In this document: positions 1-6,649 of the stretch, in pieces
Position numbering within the stretch: the first letter of the stretch is position 1
Layout of the letters: the number at the start of each line of letters is the position of its first letter
Source: an uncultured Clostridia bacterium
GTDB lineage: Bacteria; Bacillota; Clostridia; Oscillospirales; Acutalibacteraceae
Length of the DNA: 32,226 nt
Direction of reading: 5' to 3'
Assembly: GCA_930990065.1 (NCBI GenBank)
Contig: CAKNOA010000023.1
Coordinates: forward strand, 1 to 32,226
Position numbers and translations under genes: made by a program
The notes under the pieces: generated by a model
What the model saw: only the letters and a program-made list of their open reading frames with translations
Database searches by the model: none
Told to the model about the DNA's origin: nothing

Positions 1-53
1 TCGCCAGCGGTGGATTTTGAGTCCACTACGTCTACCAATTCCATCACACCGGC
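1..53 (-). tRNA. tRNA-Leu(CAA), 3' part cut off by the window edge
   Basis: Read on the minus strand, the gene begins at position 53 with acceptor strand GCCGGTG, followed by a D-arm containing GGAATTGGTAGAC. The anticodon stem GTGGA/TCCAC encloses the loop CTCAAAA, which gives anticodon CAA (reads UUG, leucine). The sequence then enters the long variable arm expected of a class II tRNA-Leu and runs off the window at base 1, so about the last 30 nucleotides are missing. A well-formed promoter lies just upstream. Confidence 0.93.
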
Positions 54-80
54 ATATAGGTGTCAAAGCGACTGTTTAGT

Positions 81-109
81 ATTATACAGGAAAACAATGA
101 TAAATGCAA
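81..109 (-). promoter_or_regulatory. Sigma-A promoter of tRNA-Leu
   Basis: On the minus strand, TTGCAT (109-104) and TATAAT (86-81) are separated by exactly 17 bp. The -10 box ends 27 bp upstream of the mature tRNA 5' end, a normal distance for a tRNA precursor leader. Confidence 0.8.
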
Positions 110-161
110 GCCTTTTTGAAAATTTTTTACGGCTGCTGGAACCTATTGAAGTCGTATATAA

Positions 162-204
162 GCCTGGCCACAACTCTCAGTCTTCCACCAAGTTATAGCC
201 AGGC
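162..204 (-). terminator. Possible hairpin after the GH30 gene
   Basis: GCCTGGC (162-168) and its complement GCCAGGC (198-204) form the base of a stem that extends by about six more pairs, including G-T wobbles, around a loop of roughly 17 nt. It lies 14 bp after the GH30 stop. There is no T-run behind it, so intrinsic termination is uncertain. Confidence 0.3.
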
Positions 205-217
205 CTATCGTATGCAT

Positions 218-1666
218 TTATTCGGCCACCCACAACGCCCCTACATGCTGGGCAGGAAGCAAAATCTGTACCAAACGGTCGGCCATACGCACTGCCTCTA
301 CTTTCTCTTGGGTACCGGTATTCACCAGAAGAACCTTTTTCTTCTTTCCATCGGAGCTGAGGAAAGCAGCCGCCTCCACTTCTTTGCTTTCACAGGACAG
401 CAAACGGTCCCCCGGGCGGATGGAACGCCCTAACAGCGACAGCCAATAATATTCCGGCAGCCGCCGGATAACGGATGGTTCTTCCGCATTTTGCAGCATA
501 AACGTGGGGCCCGGCTTGCCCGGCCACTGATGGGTTTGGCCGTTGGTATCCAGCAAATTGACCCAGTTCACATAGGTACCGGCCCCGGCGGCCATATACC
601 GCAAAATACGGGCAGCCCCTGCCGCGCCCCACAGGGCCCGCTCGGTCATATACCATCTTTTCCCCGGGTATCGCGCCATCAGGGGCAGCATTTGTTCCGG
701 TTCCCCCTCATAATCGTGCAGGGCAAACCCGTCGCACCACGCCATGGCACCGGCTTTTCCGGCCCGTTCGATGTACGCCGCGGCCTGGGCAAAATTGTGA
801 TCATACAGCCACAGGGCCACCGGCTTTTGCAAAATCGGGCTGTTCCTGATTTCCTGCCGGAGCAACCGGCCCAGTTCTGCTTCTTGTTCCGGCGAAACCA
901 GGCAAGACGGGTAGCACGTTTCAAACAGCGCCTCATTTTGCAGGGTGAGTGCCGATACCGAGATCCCCCGTTTTTCGTATTCTTCCAAATAGCGCGTAAG
1001 ATAGCGGGCGTAATCCGGCAAATAACGGCTATCCAACCGCCCGCCTTTGAGTTTTGCGTCGTTGTGTTTATAGTGGGTGCTTTTTCGGGTGGGCTTTTTC
1101 ATCCAGCCCGGCGGCGACCAGGGCGACGCAAAGAAAAAGGGCGTCACACCCGCTTTTTCGGCTTCTTCCTGGAGCCTTTTCACACAGGCAAGAATCCCAT
1201 ACTGTTCATCTTTTTCGATAGAAAACCCCTGCCCACTCCGGTTCTCCCAATCGGGTTCCCCTGTGGGGGGCGTATCGTAATAGGTATAAAAATCCCGAGC
1301 TGTAAAATCGGCTGTGCCGATAGTAAGCCGGAATACCGACAGCCCCATTTTGTTTGGATCTACCCATTCCCGCAGAATAGCCCGCTGTGCTTCCTCCGGC
1401 ATACGGCGCAGGTTATAAAGACTGGTTTCTTCCAACGAGGTACCAATACCCAAGACGGCGCCGCCCGGTGTATCCGACACCGTTACATAGGCATTTTCCC
1501 CCTGGATGCTGGCTGTCACATCCACCTTTTCGGCCCGGTGGCGGATGGGAAAATCCGTCCGGTACCAGGCATCTGCCCCCGGATTTTCGCAGGAGCTGTA
1601 CCAATAGGCGATGTTTTTTTCTTCTGGTTTTCTTTGCACCTGTTGTGCCTCCCTTTTTCCGGCCAT
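218..1666 (-). CDS. Glycoside hydrolase family 30 (glucosylceramidase-like) enzyme
   Basis: This 482-residue protein resembles clan GH-A family GH30 enzymes (beta-glucosidase, beta-1,6-glucanase, beta-xylosidase or glucosylceramidase activities). Visible signatures are the early GIGTSLEETS stretch (about 73-82), an R-x-x-IGTADF motif (about 113-121), SPWSPPGWMK (181-190), TLQNE with the probable acid/base Glu245, and MTERALWG with the probable nucleophile Glu342. The C-terminal third fits the usual beta-sandwich domain. No signal peptide is seen, so it probably acts in the cytoplasm on imported oligosaccharides or glycosides. The ATG at 1666 is preceded by AGGAAC at a suitable distance, with a TATACT box just upstream. 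It is divergent from the PHP gene. The exact substrate cannot be read from the sequence. Confidence 0.88.
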   Translation of the reverse strand: MAGKREAQQVQRKPEEKNIAYWYSSCENPGADAWYRTDFPIRHRAEKVDVTASIQGENAYVTVSDTPGGAVLGIGTSLEETSLYNLRRMPEEAQRAILREWVDPNKMGLSVFRLTIGTADFTARDFYTYYDTPPTGEPDWENRSGQGFSIEKDEQYGILACVKRLQEEAEKAGVTPFFFASPWSPPGWMKKPTRKSTHYKHNDAKLKGGRLDSRYLPDYARYLTRYLEEYEKRGISVSALTLQNEALFETCYPSCLVSPEQEAELGRLLRQEIRNSPILQKPVALWLYDHNFAQAAAYIERAGKAGAMAWCDGFALHDYEGEPEQMLPLMARYPGKRWYMTERALWGAAGAARILRYMAAGAGTYVNWVNLLDTNGQTHQWPGKPGPTFMLQNAEEPSVIRRLPEYYWLSLLGRSIRPGDRLLSCESKEVEAAAFLSSDGKKKKVLLVNTGTQEKVEAVRMADRLVQILLPAQHVGALWVAE

Positions 1667-1796
1667 GCCGGTTCCTGTTTATCCCTAGTATAGCACACGG
1701 GACGCCCGTTTGGCTTCCCTTCTTTTTATGCTACACCCGCCAAAAAAACACAGCGAATTCCTTCACTTTTCCATAACTGTTTTTAGTTTTCCTGCG

Positions 1797-1825
1797 TTGC
1801 CTTCTATTTTGTACTGTGCTACAAT
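1797..1825 (+). promoter_or_regulatory. Promoter of the PHP-domain gene
   Basis: TTGCCT (1797-1802) and TACAAT (1820-1825) are separated by 17 bp. They lie 22 bp upstream of the chosen ATG, and the ribosome binding site GGAAGGGACGG sits between. Confidence 0.65.
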
Positions 1826-1847
1826 AAACCGGAAGGGACGGATTGAC

Positions 1848-2528
1848 ATGTACAAATTGGAGACACACGCGCACACTATGGAGGGCAGTGCCTGCTCCCA
1901 CATTCGGGGGGCCGACCTATGCCGCGTTTACAAAAAGGCGGGTTATCACGGGTTATTCATCACTGACCATTTTTATTATGGTAATACGGCGGTGCCGCGT
2001 ACGCTGCCATGGGATGAGTGGGTACACCGGTTTTGCCTGGGGTATCATAACGCCCGGGAAGCTGGCCGGAAGCTGGGACTGGATGTCTTTTTCGGATGGG
2101 AATCCAGCTACTATGGTATTGATTTTCTCATTTACGGGCTGGATGAAACCTGGCTGCTTGCCCACCCCCAAGTGGTGGATTGGAGCGTAGAAGAACAGTT
2201 TTACGAAATTGACCGGGCCGGCGGGCTGGTGGTGCAGGCCCACCCGTTCCGGGAAGCCCCCTATCTGCCCCGTGTGCAGCTATACCCCGATTATGTCCAT
2301 GCTATCGAAGGAATCAACACCGGCAACGCCCAGGCTGTTTTTAACCGCCGTGCCGTGGCCTTTGCCCGGCAGCATCAGTTGCCGATCACCGGCGGCAGTG
2401 ATACCCACGATAAACACCTTTCCGGCGGCGGCATGCTGTTTTTCTCCCCCATCCGCGGCGGACAGGATTTTGTTAGGGCCATGCGGGAGCGGCGCAAAGC
2501 GCTCATCTTAAAAGCCGAAACTTTATAA
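1848..2528 (+). CDS. PHP-domain metal-dependent phosphoesterase
   Basis: The product (226 residues) belongs to the PHP superfamily, which uses a trinuclear metal site to hydrolyse phosphoesters. Metal-ligand motifs appear in the expected order: THAH near the N-terminus (His7, His9), ITDH around residue 40, WES near residue 87, QAHPFR near 131 and GSDTHD near 188. It lacks polymerase or histidinol-phosphatase extensions, so it is a stand-alone PHP hydrolase; the substrate is unknown (nucleotides and histidinol phosphate are known for relatives). The frame is open further upstream, but the ATG at 1848 is chosen because it has a GGAAGG-type ribosome binding site and lies just behind a good promoter. 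It is monocistronic and ends at a strong bidirectional terminator. Confidence 0.86.
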   Translation: MYKLETHAHTMEGSACSHIRGADLCRVYKKAGYHGLFITDHFYYGNTAVPRTLPWDEWVHRFCLGYHNAREAGRKLGLDVFFGWESSYYGIDFLIYGLDETWLLAHPQVVDWSVEEQFYEIDRAGGLVVQAHPFREAPYLPRVQLYPDYVHAIEGINTGNAQAVFNRRAVAFARQHQLPITGGSDTHDKHLSGGGMLFFSPIRGGQDFVRAMRERRKALILKAETL

Positions 2529-2535
2529 AAAGCAA

Positions 2536-2570
2536 AAAGGCCTTCTGGGGGTTACCCCCGGAAGGCCTTT
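2536..2570. terminator. Bidirectional intrinsic terminator
   Basis: Perfect inverted repeat AAAGGCCTTC / GAAGGCCTTT (2536-2545 and 2561-2570), extended by GGGGG/CCCCC around a TTA loop, with a T-run on the minus strand. It serves the convergent PHP gene (+) and the membrane-protein gene (-). Confidence 0.92.
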
Positions 2571-2572
2571 CG

Positions 2573-3091
2573 TTATGATCCCAATTTCCCAGTCGTTTTG
2601 ATGGAACCCAGCGTCATATTATCCGCCAGATAGGCGTACGTAAAGCCGTCTGTCCCCTCATAATACAGGTATAACTTGTAATGGGTATTGCCCTTTTCAT
2701 CTTTTTCTACAATATCCCACAGGGAAAGGGTCGAACCATCGCCATAGATCAGTTGTAAATCCCAATCTTCCGACAGCGGGCCAGATTGTTCGTCACCCAT
2801 TCCATAAACGGAAATGTAATTATACGAACGGAACATATACTTGCGCAGAACACGTGTTTCCTGCTGGCCATCGGATACCAGCAAACAGTTCTGATCATAG
2901 GCATACTGGGTGCTGGCGGATAAGTGGTCCAGGAACGATTCGTACCGTTCCACATAGCTTTTGGCATAGTATAGCCAGCCGCCGATGGCAGCCCCAATGA
3001 TGATAACAAGCGCGATTGCGCTTATCAGGAGATTGCGCCACAGCCAGTCCTTTTTCGCTTCGTGCTGTCTTTGAATCCGATCGTACATCAT
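2573..3091 (-). CDS. Hypothetical single-pass membrane protein
   Basis: The protein (172 residues) is not recognised. A short basic N-terminus (about 1-18) is followed by one hydrophobic segment (about 20-39, rich in Ile, Ala and Gly). The remaining roughly 130 residues are polar with many Tyr, Asp and Ser residues and are predicted to lie outside the cell or in the membrane-proximal space. Sequence such as LQLIYGDGSTLSLWDI suggests a beta-rich fold. The ATG at 3091 is chosen because AGGAGG lies 9 bp upstream; an upstream in-frame ATG at 3133 has no such site and overlaps the adhE terminator. It follows adhE on the same strand but is separated by that terminator, so it is expressed by read-through or from a weak promoter not clearly visible. 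Confidence 0.75.
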   Translation of the reverse strand: MMYDRIQRQHEAKKDWLWRNLLISAIALVIIIGAAIGGWLYYAKSYVERYESFLDHLSASTQYAYDQNCLLVSDGQQETRVLRKYMFRSYNYISVYGMGDEQSGPLSEDWDLQLIYGDGSTLSLWDIVEKDEKGNTHYKLYLYYEGTDGFTYAYLADNMTLGSIKTTGKLGS

Positions 3092-3114
3092 AAAAAAGTG
3101 CCTCCTGAAAATCC

Positions 3115-3152
3115 AAAAAGGCGCACCGCCCATAAGGACGGTGCGCTTTTTT
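3115..3152 (-). terminator. Intrinsic terminator of adhE
   Basis: Read on the minus strand, GCGCACCG (3146-3139) and CGGTGCGC (3128-3121) form an 8-bp GC-rich stem around a 10-nt loop. The stem is extended by an A/T run and followed by TTTTT (3119-3115). It begins 26 bp after the adhE stop. Confidence 0.88.
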
Positions 3153-3178
3153 ATTCATTTTGGGGGAATGGATGACTC

Positions 3179-5785
3179 TTATTCGCCGTAGTAGGCTTTC
3201 AGGTACATCTGCTTCATTTCGCTCATCAGCGGATAGCGGGGGTTCGCACCGGTGCACTGATCGTCAAACGCCATTTCGGTCATTTCGTCCAGCGTATCCA
3301 GGAACTTCTGTTCATCCACACCGTAATCGCGGATGGTCTTCTTGATGCCAACACGAGCTTTCAGGTCTTCGATGGCGGCAATCAGGTTTTCAACCTTTTC
3401 GTCGTCGTTCTTGCCCTTGATGCCCAGGTAATCAGCGCATTCCGCATAGCGAGCCTTGGCATGCGGATACTGGTACTGCGGGAAGGTACCCATCTTGGTG
3501 GGCACATCCGACGAGTTGTAACGGATGATATCCGTGATCAGCAGGGCGTTGGCAACACCATGGGGCAGGTGATGGTAAGCGCCCAGCTTGTGAGCCATGG
3601 AGTGGCACAGACCCAGGAAGGCGTTGGCGAAAGCCATACCGGCCAGGGTAGAAGCATTGGCCATTCTTTCACGAGCCACAGGATCGTTGGCACCGTTTTC
3701 ATAAGCACGGGGCAGGAATTCGAAGATCAGCTTCATGGCCTTCAGCGCAATGCCGTCGGTGTAATCCGTCGCCATGATGGAGGCATATGCTTCCAGCGCG
3801 TGGGTCAGGGCATCGATACCGGAAGCCGAGGTCAGGCCCTTAGGCATGGTCATCATCAGGTCAGCGTCGATAATAGCCATATCGGGCATCAGTTCGTAGT
3901 CAGCCAGCGGGTATTTGATACCGGTGGTTTCGTCGGTGATAACAGCGAAGGGCGTTACTTCCGAACCGGTACCGGCGGAGGTGGGAACGGCGATGAACAT
4001 AGCCTTATCGCCCATGTGCGGGAAGGTGTACACACGCTTACGGATATCCATGAAGCGCATAGCCATATCCATGAAGTCCACTTCCGGATGTTCGTACATT
4101 ACCCACATGATCTTGCCGGCGTCCATCGCGGAGCCGCCGCCCAGAGCCAGGATGCAGTCGGGCTGGAAGGCGTTGATCGCCGCCACGCCTTCTTTCGCGC
4201 AAGCCAGCGTGGGATCGGGAGCCACGTTGAAGAACGTGGTGTGTTTGATGCCCATGGCATCCAGTTTATCGGTAATCACCTTGGTGTAGCCGTTGTTATA
4301 CAGGAAGGAGTCCGTTACGATGAAGCACTTCTTCTTGCCCAGCACGTTGCCCAGTTCATCCAGCGCCACCGGCAGGCAGCCCTTCTTGAAGTATACTTTA
4401 TCGGGAGCACGGAACCACAGCATATTTTCTCTCCTCTCGGCTACAGTCTTCACGTTCAGCAGATGCTTGACGCCTACGTTCTCGGATACGGAGTTGCCGC
4501 CCCAGGAACCGCAGCCCAGCGTCAGCGAGGGAGCCAGCATGAAGTTGTACAGGTCGCCGATGCCGCCCTGAGAAGAAGGCGTGTTAACCAGCACACGGCA
4601 GGTCTTCATTTCTTCGCCCATGCGAGCGATCTTGGCGCGTTCGGTTACGGCGTTGCAGTAGATGGAAGACGTATGGCCATAACCACCGTCGGCAATCAGC
4701 TGCTTTGCTTTCGCCATGGCATCGTCAAAGCTTTCGGCTTTATACATAGCCAGTACGGGGGACAGTTTTTCATGGGCGAATTCTTCTTCCAAAGAAACGC
4801 TTTCCACTTCACCGATGAGGATCTTGGTTTCGGCCGGTACTTCGACGCCCGCCAGAGAAGCGATGGTCGCAGCCTTCTGGCCTACGATCTTGGCGTTCAG
4901 AGCGCCGTTGATCAGGATGGTCTTACGCACCTTTTCGGTTTCTTCCGGATTCAGGAAGTAGCACCCGCGCGCTGCGAATTCCGCTTTCACAGCTTTGTAC
5001 AGGCTCTTGTGCACGATCACGGACTGTTCAGAAGCGCAGATCATGCCGTTATCAAACGTTTTGGAATGGATGATGGAGTTAACCGCCAGCTTCACATCGG
5101 CCGTTTCGTCGATGATGGCGGGGGTGTTACCAGCGCCTACGCCCAGAGCCGGTTTACCGGAGGAGTAAGCCGATTTCACCATGCCGGGGCCACCGGTGGC
5201 CAGGATGATGTCAGCGTCGCGCATCAGTTCGGTCGTCATTTCCAAAGACGGCACATCGATCCAGCCGATGATCCCTTCGGGAGCGCCGGCCTTTACAGCC
5301 GCTTCCAGCACGATGCGGGCCGCTTCCGTGGTGCACTTCTTGGCACGGGGATGGGGGCTGATGATGATGCCGTTCCGGGTCTTCAGCGAAATCAGCGTCT
5401 TAAAGATCGCCGTGGAGGTGGGGTTCGTGGTGGGGATAACGGCTGCGATCAAACCGATGGGTTCCGCTACGCGGGTGTACCCAAAGGATTCGTTGTGTTC
5501 CACCACACCGCAGGTCTTGGTGTTTTTGTAAGCATTGTAGATATACTCACTGGCGTAGTGGTTCTTGATGACCTTGTCTTCCACAACGCCCATGCCGGTT
5601 TCTTCCACAGCCATTTTAGCCAGCGGAATCCGGGCCTGGTTGGCCGCCACAGCCGCCGCAAAGAAGATCTTGTCGACCTGTTCCTGCGTGTAGGTGGCAA
5701 AAATTTCCTGCGCCGCGCGGACTTCTTTGATCTTTTCGAGCAGAGTTTCCACGCTGTTGACGACTTTGGTTTCTTGTTGATCCAT
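3179..5785 (-). CDS. adhE: Bifunctional acetaldehyde-CoA/alcohol dehydrogenase
   Basis: AdhE converts acetyl-CoA to acetaldehyde and then ethanol, oxidising two NADH; it forms cytoplasmic helical filaments (spirosomes) in known family members. The 868 residues match the family's usual length. The N-terminal aldehyde dehydrogenase domain (about 1-440) carries the catalytic cysteine in NGMICASE (Cys250). The C-terminal iron-dependent alcohol dehydrogenase domain (about 455-868) carries the nucleotide-binding GGGSAMDAGK and the metal-binding histidines in HSMAHKLGAYHHLPHG. The ATG at 5785 has AGGAGG 7 bp upstream. It is monocistronic with a consensus promoter overlapped by a Rex-type operator, so it is probably induced when the NADH/NAD+ ratio is high, and ends at a clear terminator. 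Confidence 0.97.
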   Translation of the reverse strand: MDQQETKVVNSVETLLEKIKEVRAAQEIFATYTQEQVDKIFFAAAVAANQARIPLAKMAVEETGMGVVEDKVIKNHYASEYIYNAYKNTKTCGVVEHNESFGYTRVAEPIGLIAAVIPTTNPTSTAIFKTLISLKTRNGIIISPHPRAKKCTTEAARIVLEAAVKAGAPEGIIGWIDVPSLEMTTELMRDADIILATGGPGMVKSAYSSGKPALGVGAGNTPAIIDETADVKLAVNSIIHSKTFDNGMICASEQSVIVHKSLYKAVKAEFAARGCYFLNPEETEKVRKTILINGALNAKIVGQKAATIASLAGVEVPAETKILIGEVESVSLEEEFAHEKLSPVLAMYKAESFDDAMAKAKQLIADGGYGHTSSIYCNAVTERAKIARMGEEMKTCRVLVNTPSSQGGIGDLYNFMLAPSLTLGCGSWGGNSVSENVGVKHLLNVKTVAERRENMLWFRAPDKVYFKKGCLPVALDELGNVLGKKKCFIVTDSFLYNNGYTKVITDKLDAMGIKHTTFFNVAPDPTLACAKEGVAAINAFQPDCILALGGGSAMDAGKIMWVMYEHPEVDFMDMAMRFMDIRKRVYTFPHMGDKAMFIAVPTSAGTGSEVTPFAVITDETTGIKYPLADYELMPDMAIIDADLMMTMPKGLTSASGIDALTHALEAYASIMATDYTDGIALKAMKLIFEFLPRAYENGANDPVARERMANASTLAGMAFANAFLGLCHSMAHKLGAYHHLPHGVANALLITDIIRYNSSDVPTKMGTFPQYQYPHAKARYAECADYLGIKGKNDDEKVENLIAAIEDLKARVGIKKTIRDYGVDEQKFLDTLDEMTEMAFDDQCTGANPRYPLMSEMKQMYLKAYYGE

Positions 5786-5835
5786 AATCCAGTCCTCCTA
5801 AACAATCTTTTTGTTTTTTGGTTGAAGCGGAATAT

Positions 5836-5853
5836 ATGTTATTTTTTTAACAA
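5836..5853 (-). promoter_or_regulatory. Rex-type operator in the adhE promoter
   Basis: On the minus strand the site reads TTGTTA, six A residues, then TAACAT, matching the clostridial Rex palindrome (TTGTTA-N6-TAACAA) at all but the last base. It starts 4 bp downstream of the adhE -10 box, where a bound repressor would block transcription start. Rex is an NADH-sensing repressor and adhE is among its best-known targets. The rex gene itself is not in the window. Confidence 0.8.
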
Positions 5854-5857
5854 CTTG

Positions 5858-5886
5858 ATTATAACAGCCCGGGCGGGAAATGTCAA
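5858..5886 (-). promoter_or_regulatory. Consensus promoter of adhE
   Basis: Perfect sigma-A hexamers on the minus strand: TTGACA (5886-5881) and TATAAT (5863-5858), with a 17-bp spacer. It is the strongest promoter in the window and is flanked by the Rex-type operator downstream. Confidence 0.93.
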
Positions 5887-5891
5887 CGCTT

Positions 5892-5909
5892 TTGTTAAAA
5901 AATTGTCAT
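5892..5909 (+). promoter_or_regulatory. Imperfect second Rex-like site upstream of the adhE -35
   Basis: The left half TTGTTAA is a perfect Rex half-site. The right half (TTGTCAT) matches the TTAACAA consensus at only about four of seven bases. It lies just upstream of the -35 box, a common place for an auxiliary operator, but the match alone is not convincing. Confidence 0.35.
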
Positions 5910-5933
5910 AGCCCGTCATTTTTGCTGTTTTTC

Positions 5934-6635
5934 CTATATTCCGCCGTGGATTGCTCGTGATTTCTGTTCTTTTTCACCTTCCTTTCCATGTTCTGTCCCG
6001 GGGCCTGTCAACCGGCCCCCACAGTGTAAACAATATTGATCCTCCGGGTCCACCTTTTGCCCGCACCGGGGGCAAAAAAACACCGGTGCCTCCGCCGCTG
6101 GGGGCGCAACCGGGTTTGGTCCCACCCGCGGTTTTGGGGGACGCTGCGCCTGCAGCTTCTCCCGCTCTTCTTTTACCTTGCGAGAGGCCTCTTCCCGCAA
6201 ACGGGCGGCCTGCTCCGCCCGTTGCTGGGCAGAAGGGGTATACCGTTTGGTTTTTTGCTCCTGATAAAAAGCAGCGGCCCGTACATTGGCCTTCGCCCGT
6301 TGCTGCATGGCTGTCTGCTCCGGGTCTTGCTGCGCTTTTAAAAGCCGCAGCGCGCCCTGCATGGCAAACCACAAAGCCGAAAAGTTTTCACTGCAAAACC
6401 GCAGTTGTTCCCCGGTGCGCAACGACAAAAGCAATAGTTTTTCTTTATTTAAAAACGATTCCCGGCACGCTACCACCGAAGAAAGGGGTACCGTCATGTC
6501 CGGTTCCGCCTGTTTTTTCCCGAACAAGCGGTGACGGCGCCAGAAAAACGCCTGTTCGGTGACCACCGCTTCGCCTTTTTGAAATTTCACGCTGCTCAAG
6601 CAGCGGCGGCATTCCCCGCGAAATAGTACCGCCAT
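5934..6635 (-). CDS. Zinc-ribbon protein of unknown function, downstream of pcrA
   Basis: This 233-residue protein starts with a CRRC pair (residues 9-12) followed by a roughly 90-residue region that resembles a PH/GRAM-type beta domain. A charged Gln/Glu/Lys/Arg-rich helical segment (about 95-165, possibly coiled coil) and a Pro/Ala linker follow. A C-terminal zinc ribbon, CPRCGQKVDPEDQYCLHCG (about 188-206), has two CxxC knuckles and is followed by a charged tail. No membrane segment is seen. The ATG at 6635 has GGGAGG 6 bp upstream, and the gene begins 14 bp after the pcrA stop, so the two are co-transcribed. The function is unknown; a link to the helicase is suggested only by co-transcription. 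Confidence 0.8.
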   Translation of the reverse strand: MAVLFRGECRRCLSSVKFQKGEAVVTEQAFFWRRHRLFGKKQAEPDMTVPLSSVVACRESFLNKEKLLLLSLRTGEQLRFCSENFSALWFAMQGALRLLKAQQDPEQTAMQQRAKANVRAAAFYQEQKTKRYTPSAQQRAEQAARLREEASRKVKEEREKLQAQRPPKPRVGPNPVAPPAAEAPVFFCPRCGQKVDPEDQYCLHCGGRLTGPGTEHGKEGEKEQKSRAIHGGI

Positions 6636-6649
6636 GACGTGCCTCCCAT

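Noticed and set aside
491-1693. A 400-codon open frame opposite the GH30 gene
   Set aside because: It lacks a ribosome binding site and resembles no family; GH30 catalytic motifs on the minus strand are clear.
3461-5911. An 816-codon open frame on the plus strand opposite adhE
   Set aside because: It mirrors adhE codon usage, has no ribosome binding site, and its protein is His/Gly/Arg/Val-rich with no family features. It is an antisense shadow.
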